From NCBI GenBank assembly GCA_001599755.1, contig BCHX01000001.1, forward strand, positions 62,001-126,000: a stretch of 64,000 nucleotides of DNA, written 5' to 3'. This DNA comes from Gliomastix tumulicola (lineage: Eukaryota; Ascomycota; Sordariomycetes; Hypocreales; Bionectriaceae). Below the pieces are notes generated by a model. The model was given only the letters and a program-made list of their open reading frames with translations, made no database searches and had not been told where the DNA came from. Positions within the stretch are counted from its first letter, which is position 1; each line of letters opens with the position of its first letter. Position numbers and translations under genes: made by a program. Shown piece after piece: positions 12,167 through 22,214 of this stretch.

Positions 12167-12362
12167 GTCAAAACCAAGTCAACGCGGGGAACTACGGGGG
12201 CAGTGCCTAGCATTCTCTGGCACTGTCTGGGTTAACTGGAGCTATCAATCTTAGCGCCGAGCTAGAGAGGATGCTACGGTCCACAGACTGTACGAGCGAG
12301 TCAGTTGGCAAAGGTCAGCTGCATGGCTGAGGTCTCTTGTGTAGCTAGTTCATCTAGATCAT

Positions 12363-13236
12363 CTATGATAGCCTCTTGACCCGGTCGCCCATAACCTGGG
12401 CAATTGCTGGCCTCGACATCATCGCGTCCATCCAGCGTCGAACATTTGGCGCCTCCTTGTCTATGAACTCGGCTCCCAGAATGATGCGGTCCGCGCTCGT
12501 GTTCCACTGAAGGAATGCAATGTCCGCCACCGAGATCCTGTCACCTACTAGCCATTCTTTTCCTTCCAGCACCGAGTTCAGCACCGACAAGACACGTCGC
12601 GTTTCATTCTGGTAGCGCTCGACGACTTCCTTTGGCTCGCCATTGCCCACCTTGATGAACCAGACCGCCTGGCCGTAGTACGGGCCTTGGCCAGAGGCCT
12701 GGAAGTACAGCCATTGCCTGGTCAGATGCTTCGATTCGAAGTCCTCGAAGGACAGCTTGTACTCCTTGTCGTATTTCTCGACTAAGTATTCAATAATCGC
12801 GTTGGATTCCCTGTCGTCGTTTGACAGCCGCAAATTAGCCTAGGCACGGCCCCAACACGAGGAGACCAGGCGACAACGCAGGCACGGAAAGTCTTGCATA
12901 CCAGATTACAAAGCCATTGTTCTTGTGGTCAATGATCGCGGGGATTCGGCCATTTGGGTTTAGTTTGGTGAATTCCGGTCCCTTCTGCTCCTCTTGATAT
13001 AATGTCAATGAAATGTCATTCTCATTGCATAGATGATATGCACCTACTTTTCGAGAAATCGAGGAAAATTGTTTCGTAGCTCAAACCAAGCTCAGATAAG
13101 ACCATAGCAACCTTCCATCCTGTGCTCCCGAGAGTCTTTAGTATACTTAAAATATCTTCCATAATGATATGCAGGGACGGATCTTACCATTGGGGCCAAC
13201 CACGGTTGAGTACAGGGTAAAGTGAGGGCTTGACAT
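12363..13236 (-). CDS. Glutathione S-transferase, Ure2-like
   Basis: Complement of exons 12363..12810, 12902..12992, 13048..13119, 13188..13236; 219 residues. The thioredoxin-fold half is spread over three short exons: LYSTVVGPNGWKVAMVL, then KLNPNGRIPAIIDH with the cis-proline, and ESNAIIEYL, the gamma-glutamyl-binding E-S pair completed across the last intron (W split TG|G). The helical C-terminal half follows (GDRISVADIAFLQWN). It conjugates or reduces electrophiles with glutathione in the cytosol. It is transcribed divergently from the SDR gene across a 485-bp promoter with conspicuous repeats, so it is probably co-expressed with that gene. Confidence 0.9.
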
Positions 13237-13398
13237 GGTGAGGCCTGTGCGAAGTCGGGTCGGAGATTATCACGAGCAGCCGGAAGGTTGGCGAGCTGAA
13301 TGAAGGAACGTCTCCTGCATGAACGACTGCTGCTGCTATAAGAGCTGGATGCTCGTTCTCGTGACAGCATTCACCATCTTCGTTGGGCCCAGGTCCGG

Positions 13399-13471
13399 CC
13401 ATAACCGGTAGCCTATCCCCGCACCATAGCCGTCAACCGTAGCCTACGGTCACCAGTAGGCGGCTATGGTG
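13399..13471. promoter_or_regulatory. Repeated CGGYTAYGG elements and nested inverted repeat
   Basis: In the GST/SDR divergent promoter. CCATAACCG at 13399..13407, CCATAGCCG at 13424..13432 and CGGCTATGG at 13461..13469 are copies of one element in both orientations. The last two form an 11-bp perfect inverted repeat (13422..13432 and 13461..13471). Between them lies a 7-bp dyad, ACCGTAG-C-CTACGGT, at 13436..13450. CGG-containing dyads are typical Zn2Cys6 factor targets. The same element recurs at 17657..17665 and 17841..17849. Confidence 0.7.
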
Positions 13472-13721
13472 GTCACGGTGTGGAGGTCAAGGTCGGCATG
13501 TTATGTGGACTGTGTGGGGGAGGAAATCATGTGGGAGAGGTAACCCGGGGGAAGGTGATATCCTGGCCTGTCCTTGTCATGTCAAGACATTCGCGTATGT
13601 CGGACGGCATTTTCAAGCCTATGCCATTCTCTTGATGATATAACCTTTCTGACAGTGCATTCTGTCCGGCCGAATGTCTGTCTCTCATATTGATCTAGAC
13701 ATACGACATACTTACTTCACA

Positions 13722-14869
13722 ATGCCCTCATCGGAGAACATCGTGCAAGCCGAAACCGCTGGCAAGCAGGCAAGGCAGAACGGTACTCTCAAAGACCCCA
13801 GCAATGGGGCCTCACCATCATCTGAGCATCTTAACGGAGGCACAAGTCAAGACACAAGGATTCTTCCGGCTCGAAGCGATCGAAACGGACACTCCCACAA
13901 CACACCGTCGGCTACTATTCCTCAATTCAGCCTCCCCCCAGAGACGCCAGGGTCCTGCACGGCCGCCAATATCCCCTCGCTGTACCTGTTCTCCCTTGCA
14001 GGCAAAACAGCCCTCGTGACGGGTGCAAATGGGGGAATAGGAGGGGGCATGGCACGAGGCCTGGCAGAGGCCGGCGCTGATATTGTCATCTTCCAAATCC
14101 CCGGAGAAACGTCTGACTTCCACCAGAAACTGGCCGCTCAGACGGGCCGGCGTGTGGCTGTCTATGATTGCGACATGAGCGACTCCAACATGATCAGGCA
14201 GACTATTCAGAACGTTTTTGATGACGGCTACAACATCGACATTTTATGCAATGTAGCTGGAATAAGCAGTGGCTCTATTCCGATCCTCCACGAAACGGAT
14301 GAGCACAAGGATGCGGTATGTGTGTCTGAAAGGGAGCCAAGGGGATAGTTCGAGAGACCCAGCAACTGACAGATCGGCGCAGATTATCCAGATCAACTTC
14401 AACTCGGCGTGGGTGCTCTCTCAATGCGTTGCGCGGCACATGGTTCATCGTGGAAGGGGCGGCAAAATCATCAATATTTGCTCCCTCGCAGCACACAAGG
14501 CGATGACAACATTCTCTGTCTACGGTCCTATGAAGGCTGCCGTGGGACAAATGACTAATTCATTTGCAAATGAATTTGGGCCATACAACATCCAAGTCAA
14601 CGCTATATATCCCGGGTGAGCATATCGTTCCACCAAGCCGATGTCTTCATATCCTATCCTAACCTCAGCATAGATGGATCAACACAGCACTGGCGCAGCG
14701 GTTCATCAACGATGAGGCGGCCAACGCGAAGATCATGACCACTGTTCCGGCGAGAAGATGGGGTGAGCCAGATGATTTCAAAGGCATCACGGTCTTCTTG
14801 GCAAGTAGTGCAAGTGATTATGTGAATGGGGCGAGGATCTTTCTGGACGGGGGCGCTCACAGCATGTAA
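13722..14869 (+). CDS. Short-chain dehydrogenase/reductase
   Basis: Exons 13722..14315, 14383..14615, 14674..14869; 340 residues. About 90 low-complexity N-terminal residues precede the SDR core. Core motifs: TGANGGIGGG (nucleotide binding), NVAG, and the active site with serine in NICSLAA and tyrosine-lysine in VYGPMKAA (YxxxK), then NAIYPG just before the last intron. The closest family resemblance is to gluconate/deoxygluconate dehydrogenase-type SDRs, with C-terminal RWGEPDDFKGITVFLAS. The ATG at 13722 (context cacaATGcc) is chosen; one at 13674 would add 16 residues. Convergent with the monooxygenase gene and divergent from the GST. Substrate not inferable. Confidence 0.9.
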
Positions 14870-15246
14870 ATTCTGTCGATGGCCGGGTACTGACTGTGGG
14901 CTGGCCATGAGAGCGTATTGTAAATTCTGGAAGCGTGATAGTCATGATTTCTTCAGATGTTCACTTTCCATTCCCAATAGCTCGTCACATTCGTGTTCCT
15001 GGACTCTGGGCCCGAGTCGTGAATGTTTGAAGTGTATGCTGCTTTTATATTCGACGGTAATTGTATGGATGTTGACGCGCTGTTCTGATAAGAGCCTGGC
15101 GCAGTATCTGCTAGCTGTATGCACCACCATCCTCGACTATCTCATAAATGGCTTCTCAGAGTTCATGTTACGGCAATACAAGAAATAACTCAACAGTCTC
15201 GAGATTAAGGACAAGTTCAAATGACAATACATTTATTTAAGTGAGT
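14870..15246. other. 3' intergenic spacer between SDR and monooxygenase
   Basis: Tail-to-tail spacer of 377 bp; nothing else recognised. Confidence 0.6.
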
Positions 15247-17369
15247 TTATGAAGGAATATCCTGAGCTTCCTTAAGGATCTCCTCGTTGAACGTGGGCTG
15301 TTTGTCTAAGCCATTCAACAGACCCATCCAAAAGGTCGTATCCCGTCCGTCAAATTCCCTGACATGAAAACCATTGCCTAGAAATCCCCACTGGTTCTTG
15401 CTGAGGTAGGTAATCTCGTAATCCTCATATCGGGGCTCCTTTAGCAGCTCAAAGAAATGAACTCGGGAGCCCGGATACATCGTCAGTGAGCCGTTGGGGT
15501 CACCCTTTTTAAACCAAGAGGAGCAGGGGCCTGCCCATGCCATCCTCTGTACATAGAGATCATGATGCTCTTTAAATGCGAGAGCGGGCCCGTGCTTTGG
15601 TTGGAGAGATTCTATGTTCTCAACCTGCATCTTGGTGATGACCTTGCAAATGTAGTTCGACATATGCTCGATGATCGGGAGGAGCGAGCCGACAGCGAGG
15701 GGTCCGTACTATTGAGAAGAATTAGCGACACATCGCGTAAGCAGCGAAATCGAGTCAAGACTCACGGGCCCAGCGAAAGAAAAGAGATTTGGGACTTCAG
15801 GCACGGCGACGGCGAGGTACGACAGTGGTCCTTCTTGCGTCCACACATCTTGCAGATTCTTCCCATGTGCCTTGATCGGAAATCTTGGAACCCAAGAGGT
15901 ATCGAATCCAGTAGCGCAAATGATGACATCGACTTCCTCCTTGGTCCCATCATGGGCGATGAATCCGTCCTGTACAACCCTCTGCATCTGCTGGGTGTGA
16001 ACTGTGACATTCGGAGCGACAAGTGCTTCGAGGAATCCCTCCCCAGGCGTCGGTCGACGACAGCCCACAGCAAACGTCTTCGGGATTATTGCGTCGGCGA
16101 TTGCTTCATTGCCTTTGAGCTTTTGCCTCATTTCGTTTTCTGAGAACCGTCTCGCTTGGGTGGCCTCAGGGCCGTTGCTCAGTAGAAACCGGAAACGTTG
16201 GCCAATCTCAGCCTCGATCATCTTACGATACTCGAGATAGGCGTCTGGTTGGGACTTGAGTATCTCCTTCTGGCTCTCTGAGTCTGTGACGATCGGGTTG
16301 TGTAAGCTCATGCTCCCATCCCCAGCAGCCGGATCGCTCCTCAGCGTAGGTGGATGAACGTACATGAGAAATTCCCACCGCTGGGACCGGCAAATCTCTG
16401 AGCGAACCCAGCTGTGATCCACGTTGGCGACTTGATGAAGGAATGCATGTGCTTCGCGATAGGCTGGACACTTGGAACAACCTGCGCTGCACTGCTACCC
16501 GCGCCAATGACGGCGACCTTTTTGTTGCTTAGGTCATAGTCCTTATCCCACTTGGCTGTGTGCATTAGTTTTCCCTTGAACGAATGGAGGCCCTCGCTAT
16601 CTGGCCACTTCCAGTTGCTAGAATAGGTGAGCTATGTGCAAACATGCCCACTGGCGACAAATATAGGAAAACTCACTTTAGGATGCCTCCGCCATTCAGG
16701 AAAATATGGCACCAGTCATCAAAGACATGGCCGTCATGATTTTCGACTGAAATCTTCCATTGACCTTTGTCTTCGTACCACTCGGCCCCTCTTACAGTAT
16801 GCTTGAGATTGATATAGCTCAGGAGCTCATATTTGTCAACGATACCTCTGAGATACTTCCAGATCTCATGGCCAGAGGAGTAGTATTCCGGCCAGATGTG
16901 AGGCTCCCACGTGAACTGGTAAGACACTGAGGGTATGTCACAGGCGACTCCGGGATATCTAAAAGAAAAATAACGAGGTGAGCTAATGTATCGATGTCAG
17001 TGGTAAGCCTGGGTAGGTAACTCACACATTCTCCAGCCACGTGCCGCCGACATCATTGTTCTTCTCGTAGCACACGACTTCCACGTTTTCAAGACTCTCC
17101 ACTGCAGTCTTGATGAAATTGATACCAGAAGCACCCGCGCCAAGAACGATTACTTTGAGCTTGCGCTTTTGGCCCATAAGCTGCTCGTTGATTCGATAGC
17201 CGTTCGCGTTCTCCGTCGGCCATTCGTACAGTGAGGGAGCGTCGGGAGTCGCTACACTAGGAACCTTTGCGACGGGATGTATGGGAATTTGATATTGCGC
17301 ATTGGGCGCGTCTTTCCTTGGGGGACCCGTGGCTTCCGCCAGGGATTCGTGCCCGACGAAGGGAGACAT
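15247..17369 (-). CDS. Flavin-containing Baeyer-Villiger-type monooxygenase
   Basis: Complement of exons 15247..15708, 15766..16283, 16364..16617, 16677..16958, 17026..17369; 619 residues. FAD site VIVLGAGASG at about residue 75. The Baeyer-Villiger fingerprint FxGxxxHxxxW is seen as FKGKLMHTAKWD. The NADPH site is VAVIGAGSSA, then ATG in DVIICATGFDTSW. The family inserts oxygen next to a ketone (ester or lactone formation), or oxidises heteroatoms, using NADPH and O2. The start is the ATG at 17369; the open frame extends 6 bp further only through TTG. Divergent from the MFS permease, 896 bp apart, convergent with the SDR: likely a redox pair acting on one substrate. Confidence 0.93.
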
Positions 17370-18265
17370 TTTCAACTTGATGCCTTGAGCTCTGGAATGG
17401 TTTTATGAATGCGTGTGCTTAGTGAATGGGAACTTGCAATGTGCATTCAGTCCGGTCGTATGAGAGGAATGCGAGGCAATATCATCATATAAAACCGTCT
17501 CAGCTTCGGACACTCGTGCTTTTCAACAGCTCCGTATTGATTGATCGCGGATTCGCGACGTGTTCGCGACGTAGAATCTGATCATTTTCTGCCAATATCT
17601 GTCTTGGCATAGGGCCAGGCCTCGTCTCACGGGAATGCCACCAGAAGATCCTGTCTCGGCTACGGTTGCTTGGGAGAATACGCCATGCCCCTGTCGTACT
17701 AACTCGACCTCCAAAAGACGGTAGCCGACGCCATCTATGCTCGGCCTTTTTGCTCCTCCGCCTGGGTTTCTGGCGCTGAATGGAGTCCCCGGTTGCTTAT
17801 CGAGTCAGTGGTCATTCGGTAGACACAACCCAAGGCTTAGCCATAACCGAGAAGTCACCATAGCCTTTGGTGCCAAAGCAAATGGAAGACGCTACCTTAG
17901 CGTGGCAATAATCCAGGCAGCATGCGAGGGTCCGATCTCCGCACACTCCAACGGACCTGACCCCAGATGTTCTTTCCCCAATACCCCGCAAAGCAGCATC
18001 GGTGAGTTGATGTTGGCAAGGCCGGTGCGTATTGTGTTGCCCAATAGTGCGAGGGGATTTGCTTTGGCAGACTTTTTCATGTCGTCTGTCCATAGCTCTC
18101 AGCTTGCTCTAGACCGCTCCATTCTGTCGTATATAACTCAGGCACAGACGGCTCCCTTGTCGTCCTCCGCATCCCAATTACCTGTTCTCTTTCTTCAAGT
18201 CGGATGATATTGACTCGACAGTTTCTACCACATCACGTTTCTTGGATGCTTCCAAGCCTATCACA
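17370..18265. other. Divergent promoter region, monooxygenase/MFS
   Basis: No gene seen. It contains the shared CGGYTAYGG elements (separate entry) and a repeated CGGTTGCTT at about 17664 and 17790. Confidence 0.6.
17657..17865. promoter_or_regulatory. CGGYTAYGG elements in monooxygenase/MFS promoter
   Basis: CGGCTACGG at 17657..17665, CCATAACCG at 17841..17849 and CACCATAGCC at 17856..17865. The second is identical to the copy at 13399..13407, and the third shares 10 bp with 13422..13431 of the GST/SDR promoter. Same likely regulator; binding is inferred, not shown. Confidence 0.65.
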
Positions 18266-19837
18266 ATGGCTCCCGACTCGCATAACAGCATCAGCGAGGA
18301 AGCCGATCTGAAAGGACAGACCGAAGCTCATGGCGTAGAGTATACGGGCTCCGCCGCTTTCAGTCATGACATGACACCTGAAGAGGAAAAGAAAATGGTC
18401 CGCAAGATGGACCTCAACATCTTCCCCATTGTGATTGCCCTCTACATCCTATCATTCCTCGATCGTGTCAATATCGGTAAGCCTCGATACCACATCGTCG
18501 GCCATTCGTCGTGGCTGCTAACACTCACCGCGTGGCTAGGCAATGCGCGTCTGTATGGGCTTGAGGAGGATCTTGGTCTGAAAGGCGACGACTATCAACT
18601 TTGCGTTTCCGTCCTCTTCATCACATACGTTTCTTTCGAAATGCCCGCCAACCTCCTACTTAAAATGGTCCAACCCCGCCGGTTCATTCCATTGACGGCT
18701 CTTGGCTGGGGAATCGTATCCATGTGCATCGGCCTCGTGCAGAACAAATCGCAGCTCATCGCTCTTCGCCTTCTGCTTGGACTTTTCGAGGCCGGCTATT
18801 TCCCCGCCATCTGCTTCTATCTGACCTTCTTTTATCGGAGAAGGGAACTCGCCGTGAGGATCTTCTTCCTCTTCGCGGCCTCTGCTGTATCAGGCTCGAC
18901 TGGCGGACTTCTCGCATATGCCATCGGGTTCATGGATGGCATTCGCGGCTGGTCTGCTTGGCGTTGGCTGATGATCCTGGAGGGCATTCCAACCGTCATC
19001 TTTGGTGTGGCGGCCTACTTTATTCTGGCCAATGACCCTCAAAGCGCAAAATATCTCACTGACCGTGAGAAGGAGCTTTGCAAGGTCCGCTCCCATCTCG
19101 ACGGGACGTCTCTTGGCATGACTGGAGACGAAAAGAGCATCGATTGGCAGCAGTGTCGAGAGGCGTGGAAGGATTGGAAGGTCTGGACTCTCGCCACAGC
19201 GCAGCATGGCGTCACTGTCATGTTGTATGGCTTCAGCACGTTTCTCCCAACCATTATCAACGCGCTAGGATACAGCGGCATTCATACTCAGCTCTTGACC
19301 ATCCCCTGCTACGCCTGCGGCGCCGTCATCTACCTCTGCGTGGCGTACTTCTCGGATCGGGTTGGGAAACGAGGCATCTTTGCCGTCGGCGGTTGCCTGA
19401 CTTCATGCATCGGATACGCCATCTTACTCGGAACGCCGAAATATGGAGCGGGTGCACAGTACGCTGGATGTGTCATCGTCGCATCAGGGCTGTATGTGGC
19501 GGTTGGAATTCCGATTTCCTGGATGCCGAACAATCTCCCGAGCCACTTCAAACGAGCAGCCGGCCAAGGAACTAGCATGACACTCGGAAACTGCGCGGGA
19601 ATCTACACAGCATTTCTCTACCGAACCAAGGATAAGCCAGAGTACAAGCTCGGCCATGCTGCGACACTTGGATTCGTTTTCGTGGCCGGATGTCTCTTCG
19701 GGATCACGTCCCTTCTTCTGAGGCGTGAGAACAAACGGCGGGACAGAGGCGAGCGGGACTACGTTTTGGAAGGCAAGACGCCTGACGAGATTGCGAGACT
19801 CGGTGACTACAATCCAGAGTATCGATACATCTACTAG
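18266..19837 (+). CDS. MFS permease, anion:cation symporter (allantoate permease-like) family
   Basis: Exons 18266..18476 and 18540..19837; 502 residues, 12 predicted membrane spans. The intron is hidden in an open frame (its length is a multiple of 3). Removing it restores FLDRVNIGNARLYGLE, the conserved TM1/loop of Dal5/Tna1-like permeases, so splicing is strongly supported. The start is the ATG at 18266 (cacaATGgc); the upstream TTG frame is ignored. The family imports organic anions such as allantoate, nicotinate and related carboxylates by proton symport. Being divergent from the monooxygenase with shared promoter elements, it likely imports the substrate of this cluster. Confidence 0.93.
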   Translation: MAPDSHNSISEEADLKGQTEAHGVEYTGSAAFSHDMTPEEEKKMVRKMDLNIFPIVIALYILSFLDRVNIGKPRYHIVGHSSWLLTLTAWLGNARLYGLEEDLGLKGDDYQLCVSVLFITYVSFEMPANLLLKMVQPRRFIPLTALGWGIVSMCIGLVQNKSQLIALRLLLGLFEAGYFPAICFYLTFFYRRRELAVRIFFLFAASAVSGSTGGLLAYAIGFMDGIRGWSAWRWLMILEGIPTVIFGVAAYFILANDPQSAKYLTDREKELCKVRSHLDGTSLGMTGDEKSIDWQQCREAWKDWKVWTLATAQHGVTVMLYGFSTFLPTIINALGYSGIHTQLLTIPCYACGAVIYLCVAYFSDRVGKRGIFAVGGCLTSCIGYAILLGTPKYGAGAQYAGCVIVASGLYVAVGIPISWMPNNLPSHFKRAAGQGTSMTLGNCAGIYTAFLYRTKDKPEYKLGHAATLGFVFVAGCLFGITSLLLRRENKRRDRGERDYVLEGKTPDEIARLGDYNPEYRYIY

Positions 19838-20158
19838 GCCGGGCTTCTCTGAGCTTCACCACAGAAGCTAGGAAGCAAATCTCTCGCTAGTAGTAGGTTT
19901 AATCAACTATGGTACGGGTTGGGGATGGCTATAAGATGCACATAAGGGACAGTCGAATTCAAAACGCTCAGGTAGCTCGTTAATGAGATCAAGGTAGCCT
20001 GCTGGCTATTGTCTGATGCTTTTCATTTTGTTCAGTGGCTCCCAATAATCAGTCCAAGCAGGCAATGAGTAAAGGTCAATACGATCTATGTGAATAGTAC
20101 ATCAACGTGACTTGCTATGAAGCTACCAACTGTCCTCAGAGGTTACGATGTCCAGGAT
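19838..20158. other. 3' intergenic spacer
   Basis: Tail-to-tail spacer between the permease and the next transcription factor; no feature recognised. Confidence 0.6.
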
Positions 20159-21844
20159 CTACATGACAAGAATCTCGCCACTAGCCAGTAGCGTTGTCCA
20201 TCTTTCCATTGGAGCCCGTGCCCATATCCGACGTAGGTGCGCTAGCCCGGCAGAAATGTTCGCAAACCCGTTTCTTTCGTAATGTCTCCTGAATACGCCC
20301 TCGAAGAATGTCTTGTGCTCGTCCAAGATGCATCCTGAAGCAGCCACGAACGACGCCCAGATCAAGACTTGCTCCCCTGGATAGTTGGACGGAAACGCTT
20401 CTAGTGTCTCCTTGAAGTGTTGCACCCTGGTAATGGACATCTGACACAGCCAGGCATCGTCGGTTAGTGACGAACAAGACTGTACTTGCTCTAGGTAGAT
20501 ATTCAGAGCCTGTTGTATCAAGTCCGCTATAAACGGGATAGTGAGACTGTATTCAACGAGCGGAGGAAGGCGGTGGACAAGACATGCGAGCAGTTGTGAC
20601 GCATGATCGGGTGCTGAGGCCAGTTGTTTGCCATGTTCTTCGCTTAGTAAGGGGGCGGCATAGGAGCGGAATCTGCCCATGTCAGTCATAACTCAAGAGT
20701 GTGCAACGTTAAAGACGACCTACTTGCGTGCTTGGAAGCGAACGAAATCCGCTACTGCACCGTGTCCGAGGTTTTCTTCACCTCCAACAGCTGCGATGGC
20801 CGAGTCCAGCATCCGTAAAATGATCCGGAAATCAGATCGACCGCTGACCATGACGCCGACAAGAAGTACCAGAAGAGTGATAAGAACGGATTGAACCGTT
20901 TCAAGACTTCCATCGATCAGACTAGATGTCTGACGAAGTGATGATACCACCCTACTTAACGCCAGAGTCGGATTTATCTCAAACCGTGTCTGACTGTCTG
21001 CAAAACCCGCGAGACGACGAGCATGCAATCGACTCTCACTTCGAGAGTTAAGGTCTATGTGACAAGTAGAGACGCTGATGACGGCCTGCATGACTATCGT
21101 GTTGCTCCGAGAAAATGGGAGTACGAGAGATCTCCACCCGTTGTGTAAGCCGTCAATAGCAATCATCTCGCTAGCAATGTGATGAGAAACTTGCCAATTG
21201 TCAGCCAAATGTCTTACTAGAGATGAGGGCATACAGCCTACAGTAGTCGGACATGAGTCTCTCCCAGAGTGGAAGGGCATCGGGGTTCTGTGACATGAGG
21301 TATGGCCCTTGTTGCCACCAACGGTCGATCAGGTTTTCGTCTTCTCCTGTCAAGCTCTGGCCCTTCCGCCTTACCCACGACGGGCTATCATCGCTCTGGT
21401 GCAACGGGGCAGACGACTTGCCTCGCACAACAGCGCTAGGGCCTGGAGAAAGTGGCCGGGAGTCCAAGCCTGGGCCACTCCGCGTGGGAGATAGAGAGAG
21501 ATTTGCAGGCTTTTGGGGGGTTTGACCCTTGTCTCGAGTTCGATAAGGCCGAGGGCATCTGGGCTTTCCCTCGCTAACTGCGTGATTATCTGGATGACGT
21601 TGAGACGGGACGGCTGACAGGGCGAAACGCACTCGAAGGCCTAACCCTGTGCAGACTAGACCCCTAGAGTCGCATTTCTTGCAGCTTGGCTCCGTACGAT
21701 CACAGTGGATTCGCCGCCTGGAACATGGATAGCAGCCTTGACGCGTGGTTACGGTTAGTGATGCGTCCCGCCGCCTACTGACTGCTGCCCCAACGTACCT
21801 TTCGTTTTCGGCACATATGCCCGTTTTTTAGGAGCCGTATCCAT
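20159..21844 (-). CDS. Zn2Cys6 transcription factor (Fungal_trans_2 type)
   Basis: Complement of exons 20159..20672, 20724..21189, 21242..21736, 21799..21844; 506 residues. Zinc cluster C17-x2-C20-x6-C27-x6-C34-x2-C37-x6-C44, begun in exon 2 after a 15-residue basic leader. A proline/serine-rich linker follows, then a C-terminal domain with DYFSHHIASEMIAIDGLHN, typical of the fungal-specific factor family. Intron 2 is 52 bp; other splice choices break that block. Divergent from a second factor of the same class, 370 bp away. Either could control the neighbouring redox cluster. Confidence 0.87.
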
Positions 21845-22214
21845 CCTGGCGCTTCAGAGAGTACAATGCGGTAAGATGGAACGCCGTGTGGTCAAACTAC
21901 AGGAAGATCAAGGTGAGTCGTGTGGGTGACCTCTCTCTGCATGGCAGGATGTCGGTCCATTTTCTATCCGATATCGGCCGGAACGTCTCGTTCCCCCTTT
22001 TGCTGGAGCCAGTGGATCAAATACGAATCCACATCCAGACGACGAGGCAATCCAAACCGAGCTCCATCGACGGGCAGCTCAGCTGGACGTGGGTCTCCCA
22101 GTTTTCTTGACTTCGAGTTGGAAGGGATGCATTCGCACGTCGTTGAAGCTCGAACCTCGTCAGTTCTCCCAAAATTAATCTTTCGCCAGCAATTTTCTCC
22201 GGTATCGAGGCGTC
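21845..22214. other. Shared promoter of two divergent Zn2Cys6 genes
   Basis: A 370-bp gap between the two start codons. It contains TATCGGCCGGAACG, a CGG/CCG-rich patch near 21970. No copy of the CGGYTAYGG element was found here. Confidence 0.55.
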
